From Metridium senile (taxonomy: Eukaryota; Cnidaria; Anthozoa; Actiniaria; Metridiidae), in contig OX459100.1 in assembly GCA_949775045.1 (NCBI GenBank), positions 15,865,396 to 15,929,395 of the forward strand: 64,000 nt of DNA. Direction: 5' to 3'. Position 1 is the stretch's first letter. Every line of letters starts with the position of its first letter. Positions 33,695 through 45,300 of this stretch are shown one piece after another. The position numbers and the translations under genes were made by a program. The notes beneath the pieces are model-generated. The model searched no databases. It saw only the letters and a list, made by a program, of their open reading frames with translations, and was not told where the DNA came from.

Positions 33695-33806
33695 ACTTTT
33701 AGATTTTTGGCGAAAAAACGTCTTTGAGTGCCAATGCCAGGAATCAAACCGAGACCTTCTGCTTGGTTTTATCCGCTCTTTAAGCCATTATACTACTCAA
33801 TCGATG
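33695..33806 (-). repeat. tRNA-like SINE or tRNA pseudogene
   Basis: On the minus strand, gagtagtataatggcttaaa looks like an A box and ggtttgattcctggc like a B box, with tRNA-like spacing. The preceding sequence does not form a clear acceptor stem with the 3' side, so a functional tRNA is unlikely. Confidence 0.45.
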
Positions 33807-34713
33807 AAAAGTTTGCAACGAAATGTCATCAAGTTTTTTAACATTCAAGTTGGTTAACATTCCTCTATTGTTACTTTAGATGAATTCCCAAATGCAAACA
33901 ACCTTCCGTTTTCTTTAGATTTGCTACAAGTCGACTACTCTTTAGGGATACTGTTTATTTGGGATTCTATGTATTTCGGCGAAGCCGAGCGACAAAGTCG
34001 CGAGTAGTAATACAAGAGATCCAAAACGAAAAAAAAATGGACTTTGAGAAAGTCTATGTTTTCTTTTGTTTCATCGATATTGGACAAAATGGTCATGAAT
34101 TACTAATGAGTTTTTTAAGTCATTCAAAAAACTCGCAGCACATGTTTTATCAGGTATAAAGTCCCTTTGGCTTCGCCCTCGGGATTTTATACCTGATAAA
34201 ACACTGCTGCTCGTTTTTTAAATAGTACATAACATAATGAAATCTGTAACACCGTTAAAAATGCTGACTTAACTTTACTGACGTTTCGAGCTTTAGCCCT
34301 TCATTCGCGGTTATGATTATTTTATTAATTTATCTTCAATTATGAATAAGCTCTATATTACTAATTATGTTCCATGCATTTAGTGTTTGGCTCTGGTTTC
34401 ATTAATGCTCGTGATTTTTTTATATAATAATAATAATAATAGTTGATTATAAATGATGATTCCGTTATGATGATTACAACTCATTGACAGTTTACTGACC
34501 ACACAACTGCAGTTTCTAACGAAAATTTGGCGAAAAATTAATGTTATTCATCCATGTAATGATCAAAATCAAATTCTTGAATATTGTGATGTTTGACCAC
34601 AGTTAGTAGTGGTTTACAACAGATCAAAGTTTCAAGGGCTCTAGTAATATTCTCTTGACTAGCTTGGGATACCTGTAGTTTAAGAATCAGTTGACAATAG
34701 AGTGAAAACACTA
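33807..34713. other. Intergenic DNA downstream of CNOT10
   Basis: Holds a palindromic repeat at about 33965-34215 (ttcggcgaagccgagc; tatcaggtataaagtcc against ggattttatacctgata) and the ttcgagctttagcccttc repeat piece at 34233-34305. No gene is seen. Confidence 0.5.
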
Positions 34714-35752
34714 GCCTGAGAAAACAGACGTTGTTTCGCTCCTCGTCCCCCCGCGAAACTAACGTCTGAGCAACGAGCCGGGAAATTCCATACTGATGAC
34801 GTAGTGCTACCGAGATCCGGGTAGCGTCTGTGATTGGTTGAATATGAACATCAATACATTAGCACACAAACTGTGTGTGGCCCGCTTGTTGACCTCTATA
34901 ATATGTAGAAACTTTAGTTCTGATTTTGATGTATGCTATACACATAAATTGATTGTGTATAATGGTTAAAGTTTATTGAATACACGATACCAAGCTATGG
35001 AATTGAATGTATTTTGTCGTTTGATAGCGGCTCTGAGAGAGCCGCTACGCAGGCTAGTCGTTTGACGAATTGCATTTAATTAATACGTAAACATGTACAA
35101 TCCTTCATACCTCTGTAAGACTTGTCTCAGTCAGTAAAGAAAACAAAATGTCTTCTAAAAAGTATTGAAAGTATCGAGGGATAATAAGATCGGATTTTTG
35201 AAGCGATCGGCCTTCGAATAAGCATCGTTATTCTGCTAGCCGCGTGAACCGTTTGTGCATGTTTTCTACACTAAACTATAGTACATGTCCTGCTCGATCT
35301 TGTTGGAAACTCTCTCGGACTGATCTGAGAAGACATGAGCTGCACTAAGGTTAGGATTTTCCAGATACTTTACTTGGTCTTTCATTAGAGAGACCAAAGG
35401 GCAAATATTAAACTATAAGTATGACTAGTATGGCTTTGTTCCACCATGCCATATTATGTCAGGTATACTTCAACAAAGCCATCTCTATAAACGAAGCCAT
35501 TTGGACAATGATAGATCGATTTTTTCCTGAAACCCAGTTGACTTATTCAAACACATCGCGTCTATAATTAAGATTTAAAACAACTCGGAATCCACAGCCA
35601 GTTCAATTAACGACCGACATTGGATATCCACGCGTGTATTGATAATTTGATCTCGGTAGCGCTACGTCATCAGTATGGAATTTCCCGGCTCGTTGCTCAG
35701 ACGTTAGTTTCACGGGGTGACGAGGAGCGAAACAACGTCTGTTTTCTCAGGC
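34714..35752. mobile_element. 1.04-kb DNA element with 105-bp terminal inverted repeats
   Basis: The TIRs (34714-34818 and 35648-35752) begin gcctgagaaaacagacgttg and end with the complement, flanked by TA on both sides. They match for about 105 bp with few changes. The interior has no long ORF, so it is non-autonomous. A solo end is at 14835-14875. Confidence 0.8.
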
Positions 35753-35914
35753 TATGAAAACACAAAAACAAAATGAAATAAAATGAAATAAAAACAAAAC
35801 TAAATAACTAATAATCATTAGATACAAAGGAAACAATACCTTGTTACGCCTTTACTTGACCTTGATAATGACTAATAGTCACTAAATAAGAACTATTACA
35901 CTGTAGCAATAGTC

Positions 35915-36056
35915 CTTCTCACAGTTCCGCCTCAGTGACCACAAATAATAGTCCCAAGTCGAGGTTCGCATTGCTGTGCATGATAAATTATAGTTTTGCT
36001 ATTCGCAGCATAAAACTATTATTCATGGTCACTGAACAGAACTGTGAGAAGGACAA
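35915..36056. mobile_element. Inverted repeat
   Basis: gtccttctcacagttc and gaactgtgagaaggac form the outer arms; cagtgaccacaaataatag pairs imperfectly with ctattattcatggtcactg. Confidence 0.6.
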
Positions 36057-36325
36057 TTTGATTTTCTTGGATATATTGTTTTCGCTCCATGTTGATCAAA
36101 ATAATCTTGTACTTTGATATTATATGGATAATGCCAATGTACTTTCTCTGACACGTTTTCAAAGGTTTTACCAATACTAAGGGTTGCTAAATGATATTTA
36201 TCTTCTATTGTTAAAATATTTCTATTCCAAACAATATTTGCAAGCAAAGATAGAGATAAGTTATTTTTAAAATTAAAAACAATGAAACTAAATGATTGAC
36301 TAATGATTAATATAATATAATTTAC

Positions 36326-36534
36326 AGCGAACGCGCAAAAGTATGACCACATTGAATGTATTTGCATACTTCTATGCATGGAAGTTTGTACTTTAAACAG
36401 ACACATTTGATGTCGTGAAGTCGTCTTATTTTACCGAATAAGGCGTATAAAAACTTGTTTCGCAGCATAAAGTCCATGCATAGAAGTATGCGAATATATT
36501 AAAAGTGGTCATACTTTTGCACGTCGCGCTGTAA
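36326..36534. mobile_element. Inverted repeat
   Basis: tacagcgaacgcgcaaaagt pairs with acttttgcacgtcgcgctgta; inner arms gcatacttctatgcatgga and tccatgcatagaagtatgc. Confidence 0.65.
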
Positions 36535-38023
36535 ATCTCCCACTTAATTCCAATATCAAAGCTTGTTATCCCTTTAAGGGGTTGAAATGCACGTTTTTGT
36601 CCCGCTTTAGTCTCCTGCGTTCCCATTTTTATTGTTGGTTAGTAGCCAACTGTGACAGACATGATTACTTTTGTCAAATTCTCATTAATTATTCAAAAGT
36701 TTTATAAAGAAAGACAGCAACCAAAAACATATTTCAACACTGGCCGTAGGAATTTCTGAGTTCGCAGAAAGACAAAACCTGCAGTAATACTTGAGCACAG
36801 CGTCTTGTTTTTTAAATAGTACATAAACAACAAAACAACACAATGAATATTTTATTTATTTTTATTTATTATATTATTTTTACATGTTTTCTCCAAGTTC
36901 CTAAGGAGAATACACAAGTATTTTGTATTTTTTTCATGTGTATTGTATTATTTTTTCACATACACGTAACTTTTTTTAATTTTTTCATGTACATATATAA
37001 ATGTACCTTTTGAATCTCTAACAATTAAACTTATTAATTGATCAAGTTTCATGAATAATAAGGTTAAGGAAATAAAATTTGATGAATAACTTACGATAAA
37101 CTTTCATATCGCTTAACTATATAATAGCAAATATCAATAACAATATTAGTGCATTCACTGAATGTACTTAAACATATTACCATGTATGAACTCAACAATT
37201 GTGTGGAGATTAAAGTACCAAAAATAATAAAATCCAAATTTTTAAAATCCATTAATAAAGTGTTTTGGATAGGACAGTTTAATTTGTAGTCTGTAATAAA
37301 AATCTGAGTTATTAAGCTTTGAAGGCTTGAAATGTAAATTACAAAATACCATCTTTATTTGGCCCTCTTTATTTTGCTTTAGCCTGTTTTTGTTTTTTTT
37401 GTATTTATAAATATCACCTTGATAATGTCATTATAACAGATATATGTTTCTTGTTATTTGGGGTACTATAAACTACACTTGTCTGAAATAATAATGTCTT
37501 TTTTGTAATATAAATTATTTGAATTAGCATCAGAAAAACGTTTCTGTAAAATGCTATATTTTTTGTCATTTTATCTTCAATTTTCTTTTTTTGAATAAAA
37601 AATTGTGTTGAAAATGAATTCTAACTATACCTAACTGAAGTTTCTGACCCCAAAAACATGAATTAATTATTCTCAAATAGGAATATTTCATTTTTATTTT
37701 ACAACAAGTTCAGCCAAATATGGTGGCTACAAAATTGTATGTTTGTTTTTTTCGTTTTCTTCTTCTTTCATATGGATATATAATCTTTTTTCCAATTTTT
37801 AATTCCTTTTAATATAAAACTATCCTATGTTTTTATAACTTTTCAATAAATATTTCCACATTCTATATAACATTAAGACCTAACATTTTTCGGTCTTTTT
37901 AACTTAAAACTACTAACAAGCTTTAATAGTCATTATTATTGGCATCTCTGTAGATCTCTGCTGATGTCTTGTGATCCACATAATCCACCAGTCCATTCCA
38001 TATTGATGCCCCAGGTTGTAGTT
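36535..38023. other. AT-rich 3' flank of the GADD45 gene
   Basis: Long AT-rich DNA with no conserved coding segment except the overlapping frame at 37907-38095 described as a finding. It probably contains the GADD45 3' UTR. Confidence 0.45.
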
Positions 38024-40714
38024 TTATGATAGATTTACCATAGGGGCAGGTCCTTGCTGTCCATATCGAATAAGCTTCTCCAACGAAGGACTGATGTCAT
38101 TTGTACCCTGTCAATCAATCAATAAACAAGTAGATAAACAATCAAACAGAATATTCCAAATACAGTCAACATTTTCAAGCATGCATAAAATTGCTTGTTC
38201 ATGGTTCAATTTTCTTTAGCCAGAAACAAGTGTGGTAAAAAACAAGTTCACGATCGTCTAAATTGACTAATCGACTTCGTCTCGTGGATCCGCAACAATT
38301 TAGATGATGAGATGGCGCCAACCGTGGTAAGTAAGAGGACATACCACAAGAACTATTGTGAATTTGTTTTTTACCACATTAAAAATATTTTAATATTTTA
38401 CCGTGGTATGTACTCTTATTTACTACGGCTCTCGACCAATCAGAAAGCGAGAAAATTATCAAATGTGGTAAAATTAAGTCCCCTTCACAGTTCCCTGCAC
38501 CATCTTGAAAGGTAGCCAGGCCTTTCATCAAAGCGAGACAAACGTTGAGCTTGCAATGATAGAGACCTTGAACACCTGGTTGCACTAATGTCTCTATCAA
38601 TGCAAGCTCAACGTTCGCCTAACTTCAATTCCAAGGCCTTGCTACCTTTCAAGATGGCGCAGGCAACTGTGAAGGGGAGATTCATGCCTGCACTTTCTAT
38701 AGCCATCATTGAGGCAATGAGCATGTATGAAAAACAGTAGAGGTGGTGTTTTACCTTGATGAGTATGCAGTGAAAGGCCTCTGTGTTTCTTTCACTGTAA
38801 CCAGCAAGAACCATCAGCTTTCTACTACTGTTTACCTATAGAAAGATAAGATATCAGATTGCTATTTTTTCTTATATCCTGTTTTGTTCATATATATAAA
38901 TAGAAAGAAATGAATGCAAGGGTGGGTGAATGGAATAAATGTATGGGTATATAAAATGTAAATTAATAAGTATTTAGTGATATAAAGGTGAGTGATGTTT
39001 AAGTAATGATAGTGGTGGTGATGTATGTAATGAATAGAATGAAAAAAAAAACGATAGAGAGTAGAATTTAAGGTCAATGCAAAAACGATATGCTGAAAAC
39101 AGGTATTCATACCAATGATTTATTTATATTACTAAACTTCAACATTCAGATATTTAATAATTAGCAATGTTATTAATATACCTTGATGAGTGGAATAGGA
39201 AACTCCCAACAGAAAGCCTCAATCAAACGACAATGGATCTGGATCCCAGGATCAGCTCTTCTTGTATCAACCAGGATACAAAGAGCTACACCGTTAGCAT
39301 CCCTGTTAAAAAAAACATAGAAATATTTAATATAAAAAGCAACAATTAAAGCTCATTAACTTTTTATTTGAAATATTCAAAATACAATTATTGCAAATGC
39401 AATTTTTTTTTATAAACTATGGTTTTGAGTTTTCATTGCACAGCCAGAAAAACAACTTGAAAAAATATTATGCACAAGAAAAATTGGCCTCGAGAAAAAA
39501 AAAAAGGAAAAGAAGTTCAATGCATTTTAATATATTGACCGACCAAACAAACAAATAAAGAAACAAACACAATGGGTTATGATTTTAAATAATTATAGAA
39601 TAAATGGTAAATTTCTTATTCAACACCAAAGTTATCAATGAATTTACAATGGTAATATTTCTTATAAATGTTGGCAGGTTGTTGTTGTTAACAGACCAAG
39701 GTTAATTATATGCATGACGGAACAATGTCAAATGAATTAAAAACCCTCGGTGTACTTTAATATATTCTATAGTTGTGACAATTAGGAAAATTGTAAAATA
39801 ATAAAAAAATTCGAAGCAGTATAAAGTTTTTCGTTCTTTCAAAAACTTACTGATCTAGCTGCTCTGCAGAGTCGTGAACACCTCCAACGAAATTTCCTCG
39901 CTCTTGTGCATTCAGCATTGCATCGTGTAATGCCCATTGTAATGACATATTTCTTTTAATAATATACTCTGGATCGCTAGAAATAGAAATGTAACGATTA
40001 ATACAACAGGTTTAAAGCGGATATAACTTCAAAGATGATGAAGGTCACATGCTTATGTACATTTCTTCGGTGTACAGGCTGTCAAGGTCGAGCCATCTCG
40101 CAATATTCTCAGAAATTGCATAGGACTTTTCGCTTCGTGTTGGTGCACTATTTTAAATTTCTAAACAAACCTTATCAATTTATAGCAATAATATGGGTTG
40201 TGATGTCAATTTTTTTTACAAATCAGGTCCGTTCCAGACGTAAAAGAAAAACACATAACATCCAATCTGGCTTATTCTTCATAGCGTTTTTCCCATCTCC
40301 CGAATTTTTTTTGAAATTTTCTCGATTCTCCCTATCTGATCCACTTATTTCTCAATTCTCCCAGTTTATTTTTAAGTCTTTTAACCCTGTTTTTCCCTCC
40401 TCTGATCCGTTCCTCTGCCCTCGTTCCACAACCGTGTCAGGTCGTGTAATAAGGCAACGTCAAGCGAACGTTTACCGGTGTTGAGGTGCAGTTTTCCCGT
40501 TGAAATATTCTTACTGTATTACCCCATTGTATTCTTCGTTATCTATGATAACTTGATTATAACTTATGCCAAATTGTAGATAATTCTTTTAATTCGCTAA
40601 CATGTTTATGAGATAAGTCTCGTGCAAAGGTTTGTAAATTAAAGTACAAGTTGAAAAGTACACTTACTCAATTGAATCAAACGGCGAGTTCTCCAAGTCG
40701 CATTCGTCCCTCAT
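38024..40714 (-). CDS. GADD45-family stress-response protein
   Basis: GADD45 proteins have an L7Ae-like fold and act in stress signalling, through MEKK4/MTK1 and PCNA/cyclin binding in vertebrates. Five exons splice cleanly on the minus strand: 40714-40668, 39976-39851, 39302-39182, 38835-38755 and 38107-38024. Together they are 459 nt, 152 aa plus stop, against about 160 in vertebrates. Diagnostic segments are ALHDAMLNAQERGNFVGGVH (first helix and strand), DANGVALCILVD, IQIHCRLIEAFCWEFPIP and EAFHCILIK, matching the human pattern of SVALCLLA, IQFTLIQAFCCEN and DLHCILIS. The ending SLEKLIRYGQQ..MVNLS fits the PALEKL..L end of the family. Which vertebrate paralog it corresponds to cannot be said. 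Introns hold MITEs. Confidence 0.9.
38231..38378. mobile_element. Inverted-repeat element in GADD45 intron 4
   Basis: tgtggtaaaaaacaagttcac pairs with gtgaatttgttttttaccaca. Confidence 0.65.
38480..38696. mobile_element. MITE family 'ccttcacagtt', copy 1, GADD45 intron 4
   Basis: ccccttcacagttccctgca and the inverted counterpart tgcc..aactgtgaagggg bound it; inside, aacgttgagcttgcaatgat pairs with atcaatgcaagctcaacgtt. A second copy is at 48965-49140 and a relic at 60222-60290. Confidence 0.75.
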
Positions 40715-41493
40715 CTTGTAACGATTGCAAATAAGATCACTTAAAATTTAGTGTTAGCTCAAAGCTCCAACGCTGCTTCTAGCGGCAAAACGCCTCTGCT
40801 CAATTCTTTCGTCCTCTCTTGTTCAGCTTTTTCCGAGTCAATGGTCTCGTGACGATTTCGCTGAGCTTTTACATTTCATGGTGTAACTTGAAAACTCACG
40901 TGACCGGAACTATCCTGTTAGGGGAGGGGTTAAAAATATATTTTGCACACGTAATAATAACCTCTAAAAACATATCACAACCATTCTAACTTTTCTAATA
41001 GTAAACTACAATAAGTATATTAATGCTTACAAGTACTTAGTTAAGTTTTAAGATCAATTTTTGTTTATATTGGCGGTCTTATATTGTAGTACCTACCCCT
41101 CCCCCAGTGAGGCTAATGAATGCGGAACCAGGCCAATGTTTAGGGGGTTTCCCTTGACGTCAATGGTTACACGTGTTGATTCCAGACAAGATCGAGCAAG
41201 ACTGTACTGCAGATAGATATGTATAATTTAGCGAACTTTCATAGTAATTCTGATAGTGATTTTCGTAAACTGTTTTGATAGGCTTTATAAATGAACAATA
41301 GCTGAAATAGTCAAAGCGAGACAAAGTTATAGATTAACTTTGATTGTAAATAAATATGCTTTAGCTGTGTAACGGACGAACAAACAAACAAACAAGCGAA
41401 ATGTCAGACAGATAAACAATCCAGTAGTCACCGACAAATTTTATCTCAAAATATCATCATACACTGCATTTTCGGCTCAGTTCATATAGTTAT
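40715..41493. promoter_or_regulatory. Upstream region of GADD45 gene
   Basis: No gene is seen. The first ~200 bases are the likely 5' UTR/promoter; gctcaacgctgcttctagcg and cgtgacgatttcg are GC-richer patches. No core element can be assigned. Confidence 0.35.
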
Positions 41494-41894
41494 GAGGGGG
41501 ACAATTAATGGGGAGGTTTAAATCCCGCAAAAATTCTTTAAAAATCCCGCATTTACTACCGCAAAAAAATGTCGCAAATACCGCACACCCCACAACATTT
41601 AATTAAAATCAAAGGTCATTAAACGTTTTCGTTTTTTTCACCATCCGATACGTACCAAAAATATACAAAAACAAAAACCGTTAATACCGCATACCGCAGG
41701 AAATCTTAATCCCGCATTACCGCTAGATTTTGCTTATTTCACCGAAATAGGCCGCTTTAAAAAAGGATAAATATCGCATAACGCACTGAGGTATCCTATA
41801 AATCCCGCATTACCGCAAAAATTTATTCCTTTTACCGCAATATCGCATTAAAAAATGGCCAATACCGCAATAAGGCAAACCCCAGTGTCCCCTC
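41494..41894. mobile_element. MITE with reiterated taccgcaa interior, copy 1
   Basis: Ends gagggggaca and tgtcccctc are flanked by a 5-bp duplication gttat (41489-41493 and 41895-41899). The interior is built from taccgcaaa/atcccgcatt variants. An inverted-orientation copy is at 50339-50721. No ORF is present. Confidence 0.8.
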
Positions 41895-42074
41895 GTTATA
41901 AATGCAGTGCTTTATATGGGGAAATTATATATTCAAACCACCACATCTCAGCTATTTGACTGATTTTCGTCCAATTTGACGTGTGAACGTCTTTTTGATT
42001 GTCTATTAGAAAATATAGAAAAAATGATATTAAAGCCAAATTTTATTCTTCTGTTCAATGCTGTAAGGGTTTTT

Positions 42075-42298
42075 CAGCGGGGGGGGGGGGGGGGGGGGGG
42101 GGTTGGAGGCTCCCTTATAAAGGGGGTGCACGTGGGGTCCTTGTCGTCCCTGTTAGGGTTTGAAATCAGTGTTTTGTTCCCGCTTAGGGACTGGACATAA
42201 AGTATAGGTGGGGGTGGGACGGAAAAAAGGTGGGGTGGGCCATAACTTTTGAGCATGAAAAAAGGGGTGAGCCAAGAAAAATTAAGCAATACACTGGG
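42075..42298. repeat. G-rich repeat interrupted by the CXC transposon (left part)
   Basis: A run of about 22 G, then reiterated aggtggggtgggccataa and aaaggggtgagcc motifs. The same motif set resumes right of the transposon at 46047-46150 (aggggtgggctact, agggtgggccaata), so the transposon split a G-rich element of the reiterated-motif class. Confidence 0.6.
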
Positions 42299-42300
42299 TA

Positions 42301-45300
42301 GACTGGAGGACAGAACGCCGTACCGTAAAGGTACGGGCATTTCTGTATGATTTATGGCAACATATGTATTCTTGTTAATTAAAGTATGCTGATTTCAAAA
42401 ACCAATGTTGCCAAATTCGATTTTCAAGTTTAAGGTATGATTTTAAGCATTGAAAATATGACGTCAAAATCGGGCATGAAAACGAGGCTCAGAGTTTATT
42501 TAATTATTTCGTCTCTACAGGAACATCTAGACTGGACTTTTATTCATTTTTCATAAGTGTACATTCATTCTCAATAACACCAAAGAGGTTTAAGGGGAAT
42601 TGAAAAATCACGTGACAGATCACGTGGCCAAAATGTCAGTAGTGAATAGTCGGCAGATTTCGATGTGCAAAAATTGTGTTTAATTGATTGAAATCTCTTC
42701 CCAGATATAATGTTTAGAACTTTAGTAGTTTTATTTTGCCTACTTTCATAATAAGACATGAAACGAAAAAAAAAAACGAAAAAAAAAAAAAATTAATAAA
42801 CATTAAATGTTTGGTCAGCGGTAACAACCAAAATCAAAATGGCGTCACGCAGTGTAAAGTGTAAAGAAGACAGTCTTGAACAAGAAATATGCTTTATTTG
42901 CTTAAACAATGGTATAGAAGATCTTCAAAAAGGTACTCTAAGAGGCTTTATAAGATTACAGACAGCTGCCAAGACGAGATATGACCTCAAAGACCCCAAA
43001 TACCAAGAAGCAATCGAGCGTATATCCAGTGTCACGCAACCCTCTCCGTCTGATACACCTGCTGTCATATGGCACAGGAATTGCTATTCTGATTTCACAC
43101 ACAAAGGAAAAATTGAGCGCTTGGCTGACAGCAGATGTAGCACCAGCAATTCCTCAAAGCGTAGAAAGTTATCTGACGAAAGTGTGGATAGTGCAGGAAT
43201 AAAGTCTAGGAGTTTTGTATCACCTATAGATTGGAATTTTTGTATGTTTTGCCAAAATTCAAAACAAAAGGATCAATTATTTTCTGTTACATCCTTCAGT
43301 GTAAGCAATGCAATCCTCAATGTTGCCCATCTCCACAACACGATGAGAGTGCGCTTGGCAGGTAGTAGTGACTTGATTGCAGCATAAGGGAAGTATCATA
43401 AAAAGTGCTTAAATGCCTATAAATATAGCACTTCCAAAACACAACAACAGACACAAGACACGGATCTTGCATTGATATTTATTATTAATGAACTTCGTTA
43501 TGCCGCTGAAAAGAATCAGGTTCTTCAATTTTCAGATGTTTGGCAGCGCTATGAAGAGCTTGCGAAAGAGACAGGGACTAAAATTCCATCTTGCTTTATT
43601 AGTCGTAGGACCTCTTTCAAGGAAAAGCTTCTTGAAAATGTTGGAAGTTTCTTTGAATTTGTTCAACCATTGCAGCGAAGTAAATTTGAAAGAGAGCCGC
43701 TTTTGGTTCCACACAAGTACTCACATGATATGCTTGCCGAACAATACTACAGTACCACCAATGTTGACGAATTGCTAACTATGCCTAACTACCAGCCGCA
43801 GGAGGACACGTTTTTGCCAATGTTACACATTGCACTTAAGCTACGAGGCGATATTGTAGCGCAACCAGGGCATAAAGGCTTTGATGTCAACGAAGACGCG
43901 ACAATAGAATGCGTCCCAGACAGTCTGTATATGTTTTTGAATGTGCTGCTAGGAGGACAAAAACTTCTTGAAGGCGATAGCGATGTCCATAGCAAAAAGA
44001 TGCAAAAGCGTCAAGCAAAGATATTAAGTATTGCGCAGGATGGACAAATGGACCCCCAAACATATTGGTCTTGGAAGTACACTTCACCAGGTAACACGTT
44101 CTAAGATGTTAGTGGAGCTTTTTCATCGAGCGGGGCATATTTTAAGCTATGAACAAATATTAAAACTTGATACTTCATTGGCTGAAAACACTCTTAAGTC
44201 GATGAATGAAGAAAATGGCGCTGTTGTTCCGCCGAACCTTTCAAGTGCAACATTTACTCATTTTACAGCTGACAACATCGATATCAACGATTCTACCTTG
44301 GATGGTAAGAACACATTTCACGCAACCCAGGTAGCTGCATGGCAAAGAGGACCTGCACCAGATGTACAACTTAGTGAACTGCGGCCATCAGCAAAAACCG
44401 TACTGAATATTCCCGAATCAATGGAAAAACTGTTTCCTGTCAATATTGTAGAGGGTAAAAGCATTCCAGTATTTACAGAACCAGTTAAAATAGACTGGTA
44501 CACAGTAGAAGAAGACACCAGTGATATTTATCAAGAAGCACAGGCTATTGATATGGCATTTCTCGAAGTGCGCCAAGTGAAAGAGGTCCGCCCAAGCTGG
44601 TCAGTGTTCAACCAGTCAATTAGTAAAGAAAGCAAAGAGATAACTACAGTTGGATATATGCCTATTATTCAGGCACCTGCCCACGAGCTGGACACATTGA
44701 ATACAGTTGTACGGCGTTGTTTGTACATTTCAGCTCAACTAGGTCAACAGTACACAGTCTTAACGGTGGATCAAGCTTTGTATTACAAACTGATGGAGCT
44801 AAAATGGTTTATTCCAGAATACAAGGACAAATTGATCCCAAGACTTGGAGGACTTCATATATCTATGAACTTTCTAAAGGTCATTGGACAGCACACAAGG
44901 GATTCTGGACCAAGAAACCTAAGTATATCCCCGTACATAAGGCATTTAACAATCTTCCTCCAGGTTCGCAAGATGCTTTATTGCAATTCCATGCGATCAC
45001 TGGATGTGATACAACCTCCTACATGTAAGGACATTCAAAAAAGACCGCATGGAAAGTTTTAAAAGATCACTTTGAGCACCTTCTTTCTCTAGGTGAGGGA
45101 GCGCTGGAAATGGAAACATTAAAATGTGCTGAGAAATTTGTTTGTAAGATCTACAAGACAGAGACAGACTCAACTGATATGGCTCGCTTTATCCTATTTG
45201 CTAAAATTGGGGCACCGGACAAGCTTCCACCTACAAGTGACGCATTGAAGTACCATGTAATGAGAGCACATTATCAAGCTATGATATGGCGTCAACCCCA

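Noticed and set aside
40035..40484. 149-codon plus-strand ORF in GADD45 intron 1
   Set aside because: Antisense to an intron, Phe/Ser-rich, no domain and no splice context.
41976..42340. ORFs with Gly or Pro runs on both strands
   Set aside because: They are caused by the G run of a repeat element.
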